Assembly (NCBI GenBank): GCA_900469625.1
Contig: UBXV01000005.1
Span: 107,844 to 171,843, forward strand
DNA length: 64,000 nucleotides
Reading direction: 5' to 3'
DNA from: Hyphomicrobiales bacterium
GTDB taxonomy: Bacteria; Pseudomonadota; Alphaproteobacteria; Rhizobiales; Rhizobiaceae
Numbering within the stretch: position 1 is the first letter of the stretch; the number at the start of each line of letters is the position of its first letter. Below, piece after piece: positions 43,974-52,231 of this stretch. The notes beneath the pieces were generated by a model. That model ran no database searches, was not told where the DNA came from, and saw only the letters and a list, made by a program, of their open reading frames with translations. A program made the translations under genes and the position numbers.

Positions 43974-44213
43974 GTCGGTCTCCACCCGTTTTTGGTCGCG
44001 TTGGATCCCGGCGGAGCGCTCCCATTCCCGCAAGGATGGTTAACGTTCTGCCTCTTTATCATCTTCTAAACTAGTCGGCTTAAGGTATACTATTGCTAAT
44101 ATACGTAAGTATCTCAGTGAAATCATAGGGTTGATTGTTTCGTTTGCTGCGGGCGCTGCTCGCTGGTCGTGGAGTTGTTGGCGAAAACTGTACCGACGGT
44201 AGGGAACCGGCTA

Positions 44214-44831
44214 ATGCGAAAGGGTGAGGAAACACGCGCCAAGATCCTGGACGCCGCCGAAATCTCGGTACTGGCGAAGGGGTTTGGCGGGACCTCGATC
44301 GATGAGTTGATCGCCGAGACCGGCATCACCAAGAGCGGTTTCTTCTACCATTTTCGCGACAAGAACGAGCTGGCAAAGGCGCTGCTCGAGCGCTACGTCG
44401 AGAACGACGAGCGGATTTATGACGAGATCTTCAGCCGTGCGCGCGAGCTATCCGACGATCCGCTACAAGCGTTTCTGCTCGGTCTGAAGCTGCTGTCGGA
44501 ACTGCTGTCCGACCTGCCGAACGGTCATCCCGGCTGCCTTGTTGCGGTGATCTGCAGCCACGAGCGCGCCTTCGATCGCGATATCCAGGAGATCAACCGG
44601 CAGGCTGCGCTGATGTGGCGAAGGCGTTTCGGAGCGATGTTTCGCGATATCATGCAGGTCTATCGACCGCGCGAGCCGCTGGATGTCGATCAGCTTGCCG
44701 ACATGGTTTCAACGGTGATCGAGGGCGGCATCATCCTGTCGAAGGCGCTGAAGGAGCCGCAGAACCTGCCGGCCCAATTGCTGATCTTCCGAACCTTCGT
44801 CCGGCTGCTGTTCCAGCCTGCGACGCTGTGA
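44214..44831 (+). CDS. TetR-family regulator
   Basis: 205 aa starting MRKGEETRAKILDAAEISVL; an upstream in-frame start at 44169 is possible. HTH at about 6-52 (SIDELIAETGITKSGFFYHF). Ligand domain contains LPNGHPGCLVAVICSHERAF. Divergent from the homocysteine methyltransferase gene across an AT-rich stretch around 44070-44120. Confidence 0.85.
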   Translation: MRKGEETRAKILDAAEISVLAKGFGGTSIDELIAETGITKSGFFYHFRDKNELAKALLERYVENDERIYDEIFSRARELSDDPLQAFLLGLKLLSELLSDLPNGHPGCLVAVICSHERAFDRDIQEINRQAALMWRRRFGAMFRDIMQVYRPREPLDVDQLADMVSTVIEGGIILSKALKEPQNLPAQLLIFRTFVRLLFQPATL

Positions 44832-44834
44832 ATA

Positions 44835-45362
44835 TCAGCCCTTGTCGTCTTCCATCGCCTTTGCGAGTTCGGCGAGTTTGCGCACGGTGTTGAGGTTGCG
44901 CGCCGTGCCGGTCTTGAGCGCCGGCAGCTTGAGCTTCGACTGACCGGCGCCGTTTGGAAAGTGGATGTAGATTTCGTGACCGGCGACATGCACCTCTTCA
45001 CCATCGGGTGCGACAAGCGCGTCGAGGGCGTTCGCCGGTGCCGCATTCGCCAGGAAGACGACATGCAGAAAATTGCCTTTGGCATCGGGGAAGGGCGAAT
45101 TCTGCGCAATCGAATGCAATTGCCGGGCGTGACGGATCATCACGCCCGGCGCCTTGCCGAGCTTTTCGCGAAGGGCCGCCTCGAGCCTTGCGGCCGCGTC
45201 CAGGGCCGGCAAGTCCGAGCGGAACAGCACGTTTCCGCTCTGGATGTAGGTCTTCACATCGCCGAAACCGATCTCCTCGCAGAGCGCTCTGAGATCGGCC
45301 ATCGCCAGCTTGCCGGTACCGCCGACATTGATGGCGCGGAGAAGGGCGACGTGAACGGCCAT
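44835..45362 (-). CDS. DUF1697 family protein
   Basis: 175 aa starting MAVHVALLRAINVGGTGKLA, with YIQSGNVLFRSDLPA and the C-terminal LKTGTARNLNTVRKLAEL, the three blocks that define DUF1697. Cytosolic, function unknown. Converges on tetR (3 bp apart) and starts 16 bp after the oligopeptidase B stop, so it may be its distal operon partner. Confidence 0.9.
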   Translation of the reverse strand: MAVHVALLRAINVGGTGKLAMADLRALCEEIGFGDVKTYIQSGNVLFRSDLPALDAAARLEAALREKLGKAPGVMIRHARQLHSIAQNSPFPDAKGNFLHVVFLANAAPANALDALVAPDGEEVHVAGHEIYIHFPNGAGQSKLKLPALKTGTARNLNTVRKLAELAKAMEDDKG

Positions 45363-45378
45363 GGTCTCGTCCTTGATC

Positions 45379-47487
45379 TTACATCCTGCCCGCGACCTTG
45401 ATGGCGAAGGCATATTCGAAGGCGATCTCTTCCAGCCGCTGGAAGCGGCCGGAGGCGCCGCCGTGACCGGCGTCCATGTTGGTCTTCATCAGGATCGGTT
45501 CGCTGCCGGTGGTCTTTTCGCGCAGGCGCGCCACCCATTTCGCCGGTTCCCAATAGGTCACGCGTGGATCCGTCAGCCCGCCGAGCGCCAGGATCGCCGG
45601 GTAGGGCTTGGCCTCGACATTGTCATAGGGCGAGTAGCCGGCGATGATGTCGTAGAATTCGCGGCTGTCGATCGGATTGCCCCACTCCGGCCATTCCGGC
45701 GGCGTCAGCGGCAGGGTGTCGTCGAGCATCGTGTTGAGCACGTCGACGAAGGGTACGGCTGCGATGATGCCGGTGAACTTTTCCGGCGCCATGTTGGCGA
45801 TCGCGCCCATCAGCATGCCGCCGGCCGATCCGCCTTCGGCGACGATGTTCGCGTAAGAGGTGAACTTCTCCTGATTCAGATAGTCAGCGGCAGCAACGAA
45901 GTCCTTGAAGGTGTTGGTCTTCTTGGCCATCTTGCCGTCTTCGTACCACGAAAAGCCCCGGTCCTTGCCGCCGCGGATATGGGCGATGGCATAGACGAAA
46001 CCGCGGTCTGCCAGTGAAAGGCAGTTGGTGTTGAAACCGGCGGGAATGGTGATGCCATAGGCGCCGTAGCCATAAAGCAGGCACGGTGCCGACCCGTCGA
46101 GCGGGGTGTCCTTGCGATAAAGCAGCGTCACCGGCACCTTGGTTCCGTCCCACGACGGCGCGAAAACGCGGCGGGTGACGTAGTCGTCGGGATTGTGTCC
46201 CGATGGCACTTCCTGGGTCTTCAGGAGGGTACGTTCACGCGTCGCCATGTCGTAGTCGAAAAGCTGCGACGGGGTTGTCATCGACGAATAGGAAAAGCGG
46301 ATGACGTCGGTGTCGTATTCGGCAGCGCCCGAAAGCCCGAGCGAATAGGCCTCCTCGGCAAAGGCGATCGCGTGCTCCTCGCCGGTCTTGCGGTCGCGCA
46401 CGACGATTTCCGGCAGGCCCTCGCGACGTTGCAGCCAGACGAGATGGCGGGCATAGGCCATATGGCTAAGGATCAGCGTGCCGGGCTTGTGCGGTACGAG
46501 TTCGCGCCAGTTCTCCTTGCCCGGCGCATTGACCGGCGCTTCCATGATCTTGAAATCCTTGGCGCCGTCGGCATTGGTCAGGATGTAGAAGACGTCGCCG
46601 CCTTCGGTCATCGCGTATTCGAGACCGGTGACGCGGCCGGCGACGAGCTTCGGCTCGGCAGTCAGGTCGGTGGTCGAAAGCAGCCGGTACTCGCTGGTCT
46701 CGTGATCGTGGATGTCGATGTAGATGACGTCGTCGAGCAGCGAGCCGCCGACCGACATGAAGAAGCCCGGATCCTTCTCCTCATAGACCAGCCGGTCGTC
46801 GGCCTGGGGGGTGCCGACGATGTGGTGGAAGATCTTCGACGGGCGATGATTGTCGTCGAGCACGGTGTAGAAGAAACTCTTGCCGTCGGGTGCCCAGGCG
46901 CCGCCACCGCCGGTGTTCTCGATCACGTCGGCAAGATCCTCGCCGGTCGTCAGGTCGCGCACCTTCAGCGTGAAATATTCCGATCCCTTGTCGTCATAGC
47001 CCCACAGGCCGCGGGCGTGATCGGTCGAGTGATCGAGGCCGGCAAGGCGGAAATAGGCCCTGCCTTCGGCTTCCTTGTCGCCGTCGAGCAGCACCTGACG
47101 GATCGTCTCATCCTTGCCGTCGGCATCGCGCGGAATGCGGAAATAGCGCGGCTGCTCGCCGCCGGTGACATAAAGGCTGCCATAGGCGAAGGGACCGTCC
47201 TTCACCGGGATCGAGCTGTCGTCTTCCTTGATGCGGCCGCGCATCTCGGCAAACAGCGTCTTCTGCAGCGCCTTGGTGTCGTCCATCGCCGCGTTCATGT
47301 AGGCGTTTTCGGCCTCCAGATGGTTGCGGATTTCGGGATCGAGGATCGAGGGATCCTTGAACATCGCCTGCCAGTTGTCGTCCCGCAGCCAGGCATAGTC
47401 GTCGGTGCGGGTGATGCCGTGGCGCGTATCTGTCACCGGCTTTTTGGCGGCAACGGGGGCTTCGGGCAGGTTCTTGAAAACGGACAA
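45379..47487 (-). CDS. ptrB: oligopeptidase B (S9A prolyl oligopeptidase family)
   Basis: 702 aa. N-terminal seven-bladed propeller (about 70-410) and C-terminal alpha/beta hydrolase. Nucleophile in ANIVAEGGSAGGMLMGAIAN, oxyanion and acid region in LGGLTDPRVTYWEPAKW, and histidine in NMDAGHGGASGRFQRLEE. RHGITRTDDYAWLRDDNWQ opens the protein as usual for PtrB. Cleaves peptides after basic residues; no signal peptide, so cytosolic. Confidence 0.95.
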   Translation of the reverse strand: MSVFKNLPEAPVAAKKPVTDTRHGITRTDDYAWLRDDNWQAMFKDPSILDPEIRNHLEAENAYMNAAMDDTKALQKTLFAEMRGRIKEDDSSIPVKDGPFAYGSLYVTGGEQPRYFRIPRDADGKDETIRQVLLDGDKEAEGRAYFRLAGLDHSTDHARGLWGYDDKGSEYFTLKVRDLTTGEDLADVIENTGGGGAWAPDGKSFFYTVLDDNHRPSKIFHHIVGTPQADDRLVYEEKDPGFFMSVGGSLLDDVIYIDIHDHETSEYRLLSTTDLTAEPKLVAGRVTGLEYAMTEGGDVFYILTNADGAKDFKIMEAPVNAPGKENWRELVPHKPGTLILSHMAYARHLVWLQRREGLPEIVVRDRKTGEEHAIAFAEEAYSLGLSGAAEYDTDVIRFSYSSMTTPSQLFDYDMATRERTLLKTQEVPSGHNPDDYVTRRVFAPSWDGTKVPVTLLYRKDTPLDGSAPCLLYGYGAYGITIPAGFNTNCLSLADRGFVYAIAHIRGGKDRGFSWYEDGKMAKKTNTFKDFVAAADYLNQEKFTSYANIVAEGGSAGGMLMGAIANMAPEKFTGIIAAVPFVDVLNTMLDDTLPLTPPEWPEWGNPIDSREFYDIIAGYSPYDNVEAKPYPAILALGGLTDPRVTYWEPAKWVARLREKTTGSEPILMKTNMDAGHGGASGRFQRLEEIAFEYAFAIKVAGRM

Positions 47488-47649
47488 GGCATGTCTCCGG
47501 GATTTCTGCGGCGGGAGACAATGAGATAGAGAGCGCAGCTGCGCCGATCAAGCGGAAAGGGTCTCGCGTCCGGCCCGTTGCCCGCTATTCCTTCTCTCCT
47601 TGTGTTGGGCAGAGGGAATGGCAAGCGCAGGGCCGGATGCGATGTGGCG

Positions 47650-47862
47650 CTAGCCCTTCGCCTTCACCTGGCTTCGATATTCGTCCACCGGCAGGCCGCC
47701 GACGCCCCAGTCTTCGAAGGCCACCTCGTCGATGACGACGAAGGTGGTGGCCGGGTTCTTGTCGAGCACGGTAACGAGCAGATCGGTGATGCCCTTGATG
47801 AGTGCGGCCTTCTGTTCGCGGGTCGCGCCTTCGCGGGTGATCTTGATGTTCACATAGGGCAT
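47650..47862 (-). CDS. 4-oxalocrotonate tautomerase-family protein
   Basis: 70 aa. Pro immediately after the initiator Met (MPYVNIKITREGATREQKAA) is the catalytic base of the family, and LLVTVLDKNPATTFVVIDEV, WGVGGLPVDE match tautomerases. Substrate unknown. Third gene after GST and the NTF2-like protein, with a 10-bp gap. Confidence 0.9.
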   Translation of the reverse strand: MPYVNIKITREGATREQKAALIKGITDLLVTVLDKNPATTFVVIDEVAFEDWGVGGLPVDEYRSQVKAKG

Positions 47863-47872
47863 GGCTGGCTCC

Positions 47873-48268
47873 TTAGCCTTGTTGTCGAATGTCGTAATGA
47901 AAGACCTTGGCGATGATCTGCCAGCGGCCGTCGACGAAAATCAGCGACAGGAAGTCGGTAAACGCCTTCTCGCCGATGGCGCATTGTACCTTTGCCAGCG
48001 CCGTCACGGGTCCGGCAAACTCGATCGAGACGATCCTGTCGGCGCGCTCTTCGCCGCGGCTTGCCGGTGACGGGCGTTTGTCGACAACGGGGAAGTACCT
48101 GTTCATGTCGAGTTCGAGCAGCTCGCCCCCTGTCGCCGTCGCATAGTGGGCCTTGGGATGAAAGACCTCGCGAAGGATCGCCGTGTCGCTGAAATGCAGG
48201 CCGTCGAAATAACGTCCGAGCACGTCGATGACGGCGGCGAAGCGCGGATCGCTGTGGGTGCCGCTCAT
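47873..48268 (-). CDS. NTF2-like (SnoaL/lumazine-binding type) protein
   Basis: 131 aa. Cone-shaped NTF2-like fold suggested by HSDPRFAAVIDVLGRYFDGL, LREVFHPKAHYATATGGELL and IFVDGRWQIIAKVFHYDIRQ. Could be an isomerase, dehydratase or binding protein. ATGA overlap (48265-48268) with the GST stop, so translationally coupled; middle gene of a GST-NTF2-tautomerase operon divergent from an HxlR regulator. Confidence 0.85.
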   Translation of the reverse strand: MSGTHSDPRFAAVIDVLGRYFDGLHFSDTAILREVFHPKAHYATATGGELLELDMNRYFPVVDKRPSPASRGEERADRIVSIEFAGPVTALAKVQCAIGEKAFTDFLSLIFVDGRWQIIAKVFHYDIRQQG

Positions 48269-48879
48269 GCCGCGATCAGCCCTTCGGCCCTCATCGCCGC
48301 CTGCACCGCCGGGCGTTGGCCGACCCGCTGCATATAGGCCGTCAGATGGGGGAAGGCACCGAGCGAAATTCCGGTGACGCTGGTCCAGTTGACGACGGTG
48401 AAGAGGTAGGCGTCGGCAACGGAGAAGGCTTCGCCAAGCACGTGGGCGCGACCGTCCGACAGCACCGCCTCGACGTTGGCGAGGCGCTTTGTAACCTGTG
48501 CTGCCGCGGCCTGCTTGGCGTCGGCGCTCGCGGCCTTGCTGAACAGGGGCGAAAACGCCTTGTGCAGTTCGGAGGCGATGAAGTTCAGCTGCTCCTGCAG
48601 CCGTGTGCGCTCAAGGGTGCCGTTGGCGGGGGCCAGTCCGGCATGCGGAAAGCGGTCGGCGATGTACTGCACGACGGCCGCACCTTCGGTGACGACATCG
48701 CCGGTCTCCAGCACCAGCGCCGGCACATAGCCCTTGGGGTTGATCGCCGTGAAATCGGCGCCGCTTTCGGTGAGGTGGGTGGCGGTGTCCACCTTGACGA
48801 TCTCGAAGTCGACGCCGGCTTCACGCAGGCTGATATGGGGCGAGAGCGAGCAGGCGCCGGGGGCGTAGTAAAGCTTCAT
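48265..48879 (-). CDS. glutathione S-transferase (beta class)
   Basis: 204 aa starting MKLYYAPGACSLSPHISLRE. The APGACSLSPHI motif with the active-site Cys10 is specific for beta-class GSTs, and NPKGYVPALVLETGDVVTEG is the GSH-binding loop. C-terminal GEAFSVADAYLFTVVNW. First gene of an operon; divergent from hxlR-type regulator. Confidence 0.94.
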   Translation of the reverse strand: MKLYYAPGACSLSPHISLREAGVDFEIVKVDTATHLTESGADFTAINPKGYVPALVLETGDVVTEGAAVVQYIADRFPHAGLAPANGTLERTRLQEQLNFIASELHKAFSPLFSKAASADAKQAAAAQVTKRLANVEAVLSDGRAHVLGEAFSVADAYLFTVVNWTSVTGISLGAFPHLTAYMQRVGQRPAVQAAMRAEGLIAA

Positions 48880-48957
48880 GGTCACGTTCCTCTTGCAACG
48901 GTGGTCTTTGTCGAAGACGGCGGAACCTAACCCCAAGCGATAACTTTTGTATATGAC

Positions 48958-48972
48958 GTAACTTTATGTTAC
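48958..48972. promoter_or_regulatory. HxlR-type operator candidate
   Basis: GTAAC-TTTAT-GTTAC inside TGACGTAACTTTATGTTACT, midway between the divergent GST operon and the hxlR-type gene; HxlR-family proteins typically bind such GTA...TAC dyads. Confidence 0.55.
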
Positions 48973-49014
48973 TGACGTTTCCGGTTTCCCTGGGGTAACT
49001 GGAGAATTTCGCCC

Positions 49015-49416
49015 ATGAGCTTGAAAATTCGAAAGAATAGGGCTGCTGCATTGCCGCCGAGCTGCCCGGTGGGCGAGTGCATGGTCATGCTCGGCGGCGC
49101 CTGGGCGCCCAACATCATCTGGTATCTGAGCGGCGGTCCTCGCCGCTTCAGCGAGCTGAAGATCGACATCCCCGGGATATCGGCCAAGGTGCTGAGCACG
49201 CGGTTGAAGGACATGGAAGAAAAGGGCGCGATCGAACGGCGGATCATGCCGACATCGCCGCCCTCGGTGGAATACCGGCTGAGCGAGCTTGGGCAGGAGT
49301 TCGTGCCCGCAATCCACGCGATTGTCGAGGTCGGCTACAAGCTCAAGCTCCGCCGCGAGGCAAAGCTTGCAGAGGAAGCAGCCGTGGCGAACGCCGGGCA
49401 AGCGGTGCCGGCCTGA
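49015..49416 (+). CDS. HxlR-family transcriptional regulator
   Basis: 133 aa. CPVGECMVMLGGAWAPNIIW is the HxlR opening with a conserved Cys, followed by the winged helix GPRRFSELKIDIPGISAKVL and SPPSVEYRLSELGQEF. These proteins often sense electrophiles or aldehydes through that cysteine, which suits the divergent GST operon. Ala/Val-rich tail. Confidence 0.9.
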   Translation: MSLKIRKNRAAALPPSCPVGECMVMLGGAWAPNIIWYLSGGPRRFSELKIDIPGISAKVLSTRLKDMEEKGAIERRIMPTSPPSVEYRLSELGQEFVPAIHAIVEVGYKLKLRREAKLAEEAAVANAGQAVPA

Positions 49417-49435
49417 CGGCGCGCGATCGTGACCG

Positions 49436-50356
49436 CTACCACCGGCCCTTGAGCTTTTGTGCGGCGTGCTCGATGAAGGCGCGTACCTTCGGTGTTTCGG
49501 CCTGGCGGTCGACGAAGCAGGCGTAGAAGTCGAATGGCTCGTGGTCGGCCTTGGCAACGCCCACTGACGGTGTGCCGCCAAACAGCGGAACCAGCAGGCC
49601 GCGGGCAATCAGGTCCGTGGCGATGAAGGCGCCGAGCCGCGTGATGCCGGCACCGGCGATCGCCATTTCCGCCAGCGTGTCGATGTCGTTGCTGACGATC
49701 GTCGCCTTCAGTTCCGGTTCGAAGCGAAGCCCGTCGCGCACGAAGCTCCATCGAAAGATCCGCCCGTGCCCCGCATAGCGGTAGACGAGGCAGTCGTGGT
49801 GGATCAGGTCTTCCGGCTGCTCGGGCAAACCGCGCCTTTCGACATAGGATGGTGCCGCACAGATGACCATCGGCACCGAGGCGAGCTTGCGTGCGATCAG
49901 GCCCGGCTCCAGCTGCAGCCCGAAGCGCACGCTGATATCGATGCCTTCGCCGATGTGATCGATCTCGCGGTCGGTGACGACGAGTTCGACCGAGACTTCA
50001 GGATGGCGAGCAGCAAAGGACGGCACCAGCGGCGCGACCACATGGCGGCCGAAGGCGACTGAGGATGCGATCTTCAGCGATCCCCGAGGCTCCGGGTTCA
50101 GCGATGCCACCGCAACAGCCGCGAGTTCGAGATCGTGGACGACGCTGCGCACCCGGTCGAAATAGATCCGGCCGCTCTCGGTCAGGCCCAGTTGCCGCGT
50201 CGTGCGGCTGAGCAGGCGCGTGCCGAGCGCTCGCTCGAGGCGGGCGATATTCTGGCTCGCAGAGGCCGGCGTGATCCCAAGCTTGCGCGCCGCGGCGGCG
50301 ATGCTGCCTTCCTCGACGCTCCTGACGAAACTCTCGACGCCGCGTAACGTATCCAT
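49436..50356 (-). CDS. LysR-family transcriptional regulator
   Basis: 306 aa from ATG 50356 (MDTLRGVESFVRSVEEGSIA); an ATG 12 nt upstream lies inside a perfect inverted repeat and is less likely. HTH at about 3-60 (GITPASASQNIARLERALGT), effector domain of CrgA type (SSVAFGRHVVAPLVPSFAAR). Convergent with hxlR, divergent from the DUF2798 gene. Confidence 0.87.
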   Translation of the reverse strand: MDTLRGVESFVRSVEEGSIAAAARKLGITPASASQNIARLERALGTRLLSRTTRQLGLTESGRIYFDRVRSVVHDLELAAVAVASLNPEPRGSLKIASSVAFGRHVVAPLVPSFAARHPEVSVELVVTDREIDHIGEGIDISVRFGLQLEPGLIARKLASVPMVICAAPSYVERRGLPEQPEDLIHHDCLVYRYAGHGRIFRWSFVRDGLRFEPELKATIVSNDIDTLAEMAIAGAGITRLGAFIATDLIARGLLVPLFGGTPSVGVAKADHEPFDFYACFVDRQAETPKVRAFIEHAAQKLKGRW

Positions 50357-50364
50357 AATGACAT

Positions 50365-50392
50365 CCATCGAATGGTGATAGGCATTCGATGG
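50365..50392. promoter_or_regulatory. inverted repeat at the lysR start
   Basis: CCATCGAATG (50365-50374) / CATTCGATGG (50383-50392), perfect 10-bp arms, 8-nt spacer, immediately upstream of the chosen LysR start. Likely autoregulatory operator also facing the DUF2798 gene. Confidence 0.55.
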
Positions 50393-50505
50393 TTTTGCCT
50401 AATTCTGAACAAGGCTGCAATGGCCTACCTGCGCGGGGCGCCCTCCGTATAGTGGCTGCCATACCGCACGGATGATCGCTGCGGATAAGCCATGGAGGTC
50501 TTCTC

Positions 50506-50778
50506 GTGGAAGATACGATACCCTCGCTGCGGGTGGCGCGTAGCCGCAAGCTGCCGCCGCGCGCCGTCCCCATTGTCTTTGCCTTCTTCATGTCGGCGAT
50601 CATGGCGTTCCTGATGTGCTGCGTCATCGTCGGCGTCAACACAGGCATAGACGCCGGCTACCCAGGCCGCGTCCTTGGCACTTATGTCCTGGCGATGCCG
50701 GTCGCCTTCCTTTGCGTGCTGGCCGTCCGTCCCTTCGTCCTGAAGCTTGTCGGTGCCGTCTGCCGGGTATCCGGCTGA
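50506..50778 (+). CDS. DUF2798 family small membrane protein
   Basis: 90 aa, GTG start after GGAGGTCTTCTC. Two membrane helices: VPIVFAFFMSAIMAFLMCCV and VLAMPVAFLCVLAVRPFVLK, with NTGIDAGYPGR between, the DUF2798 pattern. Function unknown. Divergent from LysR, its candidate regulator. Confidence 0.82.
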   Translation: MEDTIPSLRVARSRKLPPRAVPIVFAFFMSAIMAFLMCCVIVGVNTGIDAGYPGRVLGTYVLAMPVAFLCVLAVRPFVLKLVGAVCRVSG

Positions 50779-50920
50779 GCGCATTCAGCCGTCCCCGATC
50801 GTGGGGACGGCCATCCGGATGGTATCCACGCGTTCGTCCGCTTCCGGATCGCGTGCCTGTTCAGCCGCAATTCAGCCTTGCGCCACTATGCTGCGATCAT
50901 CGTTGATGGAGGGGTTCGTG

Positions 50921-51298
50921 ATGACCGGCTTTCGAAGGATCCTGATTTCGCTGGCGGTGGTGGCCGTCGGAGTTGCCGCGAGGGTGGAGATCGCCTCTGC
51001 CAGCACCTTCGTTGCCTGGGAGGTTTCCGGCGTCGCCTGGAACGACGTGCTCAACGCGCGCGCCTGGCCATCCTCCTCGTCTGCCGTGCGCGCAGGCTAT
51101 CCGAACGGAACCAGGCTGCAGATGACCGGCCGCTGCATGAACGGCGTCGACCTCCGGCGGATCGCGCGCTGGTCGGCGCAACGGCAGAGCAATGCGGTAC
51201 GCGCCAGCTGGTGCCAGATCTGGCACGACCCGCAGCAGAACGGTCGCTGGCAAGAGGGCTGGGTCTACGGCAAGTTCATCCGGCCCGCCCGCTTCTGA
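50921..51298 (+). CDS. exported SH3-like domain protein
   Basis: 125 aa from ATG 50921 (GTG at 50918 also possible; GGAGGGG upstream). Signal peptide FRRILISLAVVAVGVAARVE...ASA, then a single bacterial SH3-like domain: GVAWNDVLNARAWPSSSSAV, YPNGTRLQMTGRCMNGVDLR, and the ending GWVYGKFIRPARF. Two Cys in the mature part. Probably periplasmic peptidoglycan-binding or structural; role unknown. Confidence 0.78.
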   Translation: MTGFRRILISLAVVAVGVAARVEIASASTFVAWEVSGVAWNDVLNARAWPSSSSAVRAGYPNGTRLQMTGRCMNGVDLRRIARWSAQRQSNAVRASWCQIWHDPQQNGRWQEGWVYGKFIRPARF

Positions 51299-51411
51299 CG
51301 AGCCTCGGCTCATGACAGGGGCGGCAGATGTTGCACGCGCACGACATCCAGTCGGTACGTGTTGCTGTATAGGATAGGTTTTTCGTCGATTGCAGCAACT
51401 TGGACCGATGC

Positions 51412-52173
51412 ATGTTGAACAATACTTACGGCAACCTTGCCTCGCATGTTTATAATTTAGACAAATATATTGGGAAGTCCTTTGGCGACGTCGAGTACTA
51501 TCTCGAGCGGCTGAAGGCGTGTTCGGGGCCGATCCTCGAGCCGGCCGTGGGCAACGGCCGCGCTTTGATCCCGCTGCTCGAAGCCGGCCTCGACGTCAGA
51601 GGCTTCGATGCCTCGCGGGACATGCTCGGCTATTGTCATGCGCATTGTGCCGAACGGGGGCTCGCAGCGGATCTGTCGCAGCAGACCTTCGAGGCCTTCG
51701 CCTATGAGGAGCGCTTCGACGCGATCGTCGTGCCCGCCGGCTCCCTGCAACTGATCGCTGACCATGGAGCCGCAATCGCCATCCTCGCGCGTTTCCTCGA
51801 TCATCTCAGGCCGGGCGGCCGACTGATCTTCGACCTCTATCCGCATGATCTTCTGGCCGATATCAAGCCGACCATCAGGAATTGGCAGACGGAAGCGGGC
51901 GACCTGCTGACCTTGACCAGCCAGCGGGTCAAAGCCGACGTCATCGCACAGACGACGGTGTCGCACCTGCGCTACGAGCTGTGGCGCGAGGGCAGGCTTG
52001 CGTCGAGCGAGCTTGAATTCTTCACCATGCGCTGGTGGGGCGTCGAGGAAATGGCGCTGACGTTGCGCGCCGCCGGCTATGTCGATCTCGTCGTTTCCGG
52101 AAATTACCACTTCGGTCGTGCGCCAAGAGATGGCGACGAGGTCGTCACCTTCGAATGCCGCCGGCCACGGTAG
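51412..52173 (+). CDS. class I SAM-dependent methyltransferase
   Basis: 253 aa from ATG 51412 (MLNNTYGNLASHVYNLDKYI). SAM motif I GPILEPAVGNGRALIPLLEA, motif II VRGFDASRDML, then GGRLIFDLYPHDLL. The first 20 codons use A/T-ending codons (TTA, ATT, AAT) unlike the rest of the gene and the region. No clear SD. Substrate unknown. Converges on the inverse-autotransporter gene. Confidence 0.8.
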   Translation: MLNNTYGNLASHVYNLDKYIGKSFGDVEYYLERLKACSGPILEPAVGNGRALIPLLEAGLDVRGFDASRDMLGYCHAHCAERGLAADLSQQTFEAFAYEERFDAIVVPAGSLQLIADHGAAIAILARFLDHLRPGGRLIFDLYPHDLLADIKPTIRNWQTEAGDLLTLTSQRVKADVIAQTTVSHLRYELWREGRLASSELEFFTMRWWGVEEMALTLRAAGYVDLVVSGNYHFGRAPRDGDEVVTFECRRPR

Positions 52174-52189
52174 CGGCAGCCGCGCCGCG

Positions 52190-52223
52190 AAGAAAGCCAC
52201 GCCCCCGGGGTCGAGGGCGTGGC
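52190..52223 (-). terminator. intrinsic terminator of the inverse-autotransporter gene
   Basis: Stem GCCACGCCC (52196-52204) / GGGCGTGGC (52215-52223) 8 bp after the stop; on the minus strand it is followed by TTTCTTC. Confidence 0.7.
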
Positions 52224-52231
52224 GGCAGCTG

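Noticed and set aside
43974-44168. Possible SAM/SAH riboswitch before the homocysteine methyltransferase
   Set aside because: The region lacks the SAM-II and SAH riboswitch core sequences I can recognise; only a GGAGCGCTCC palindrome is seen.
46195-47529. 444-codon plus-strand frame opposite oligopeptidase B
   Set aside because: Antisense shadow; oligopeptidase B motifs are unambiguous on the other strand.
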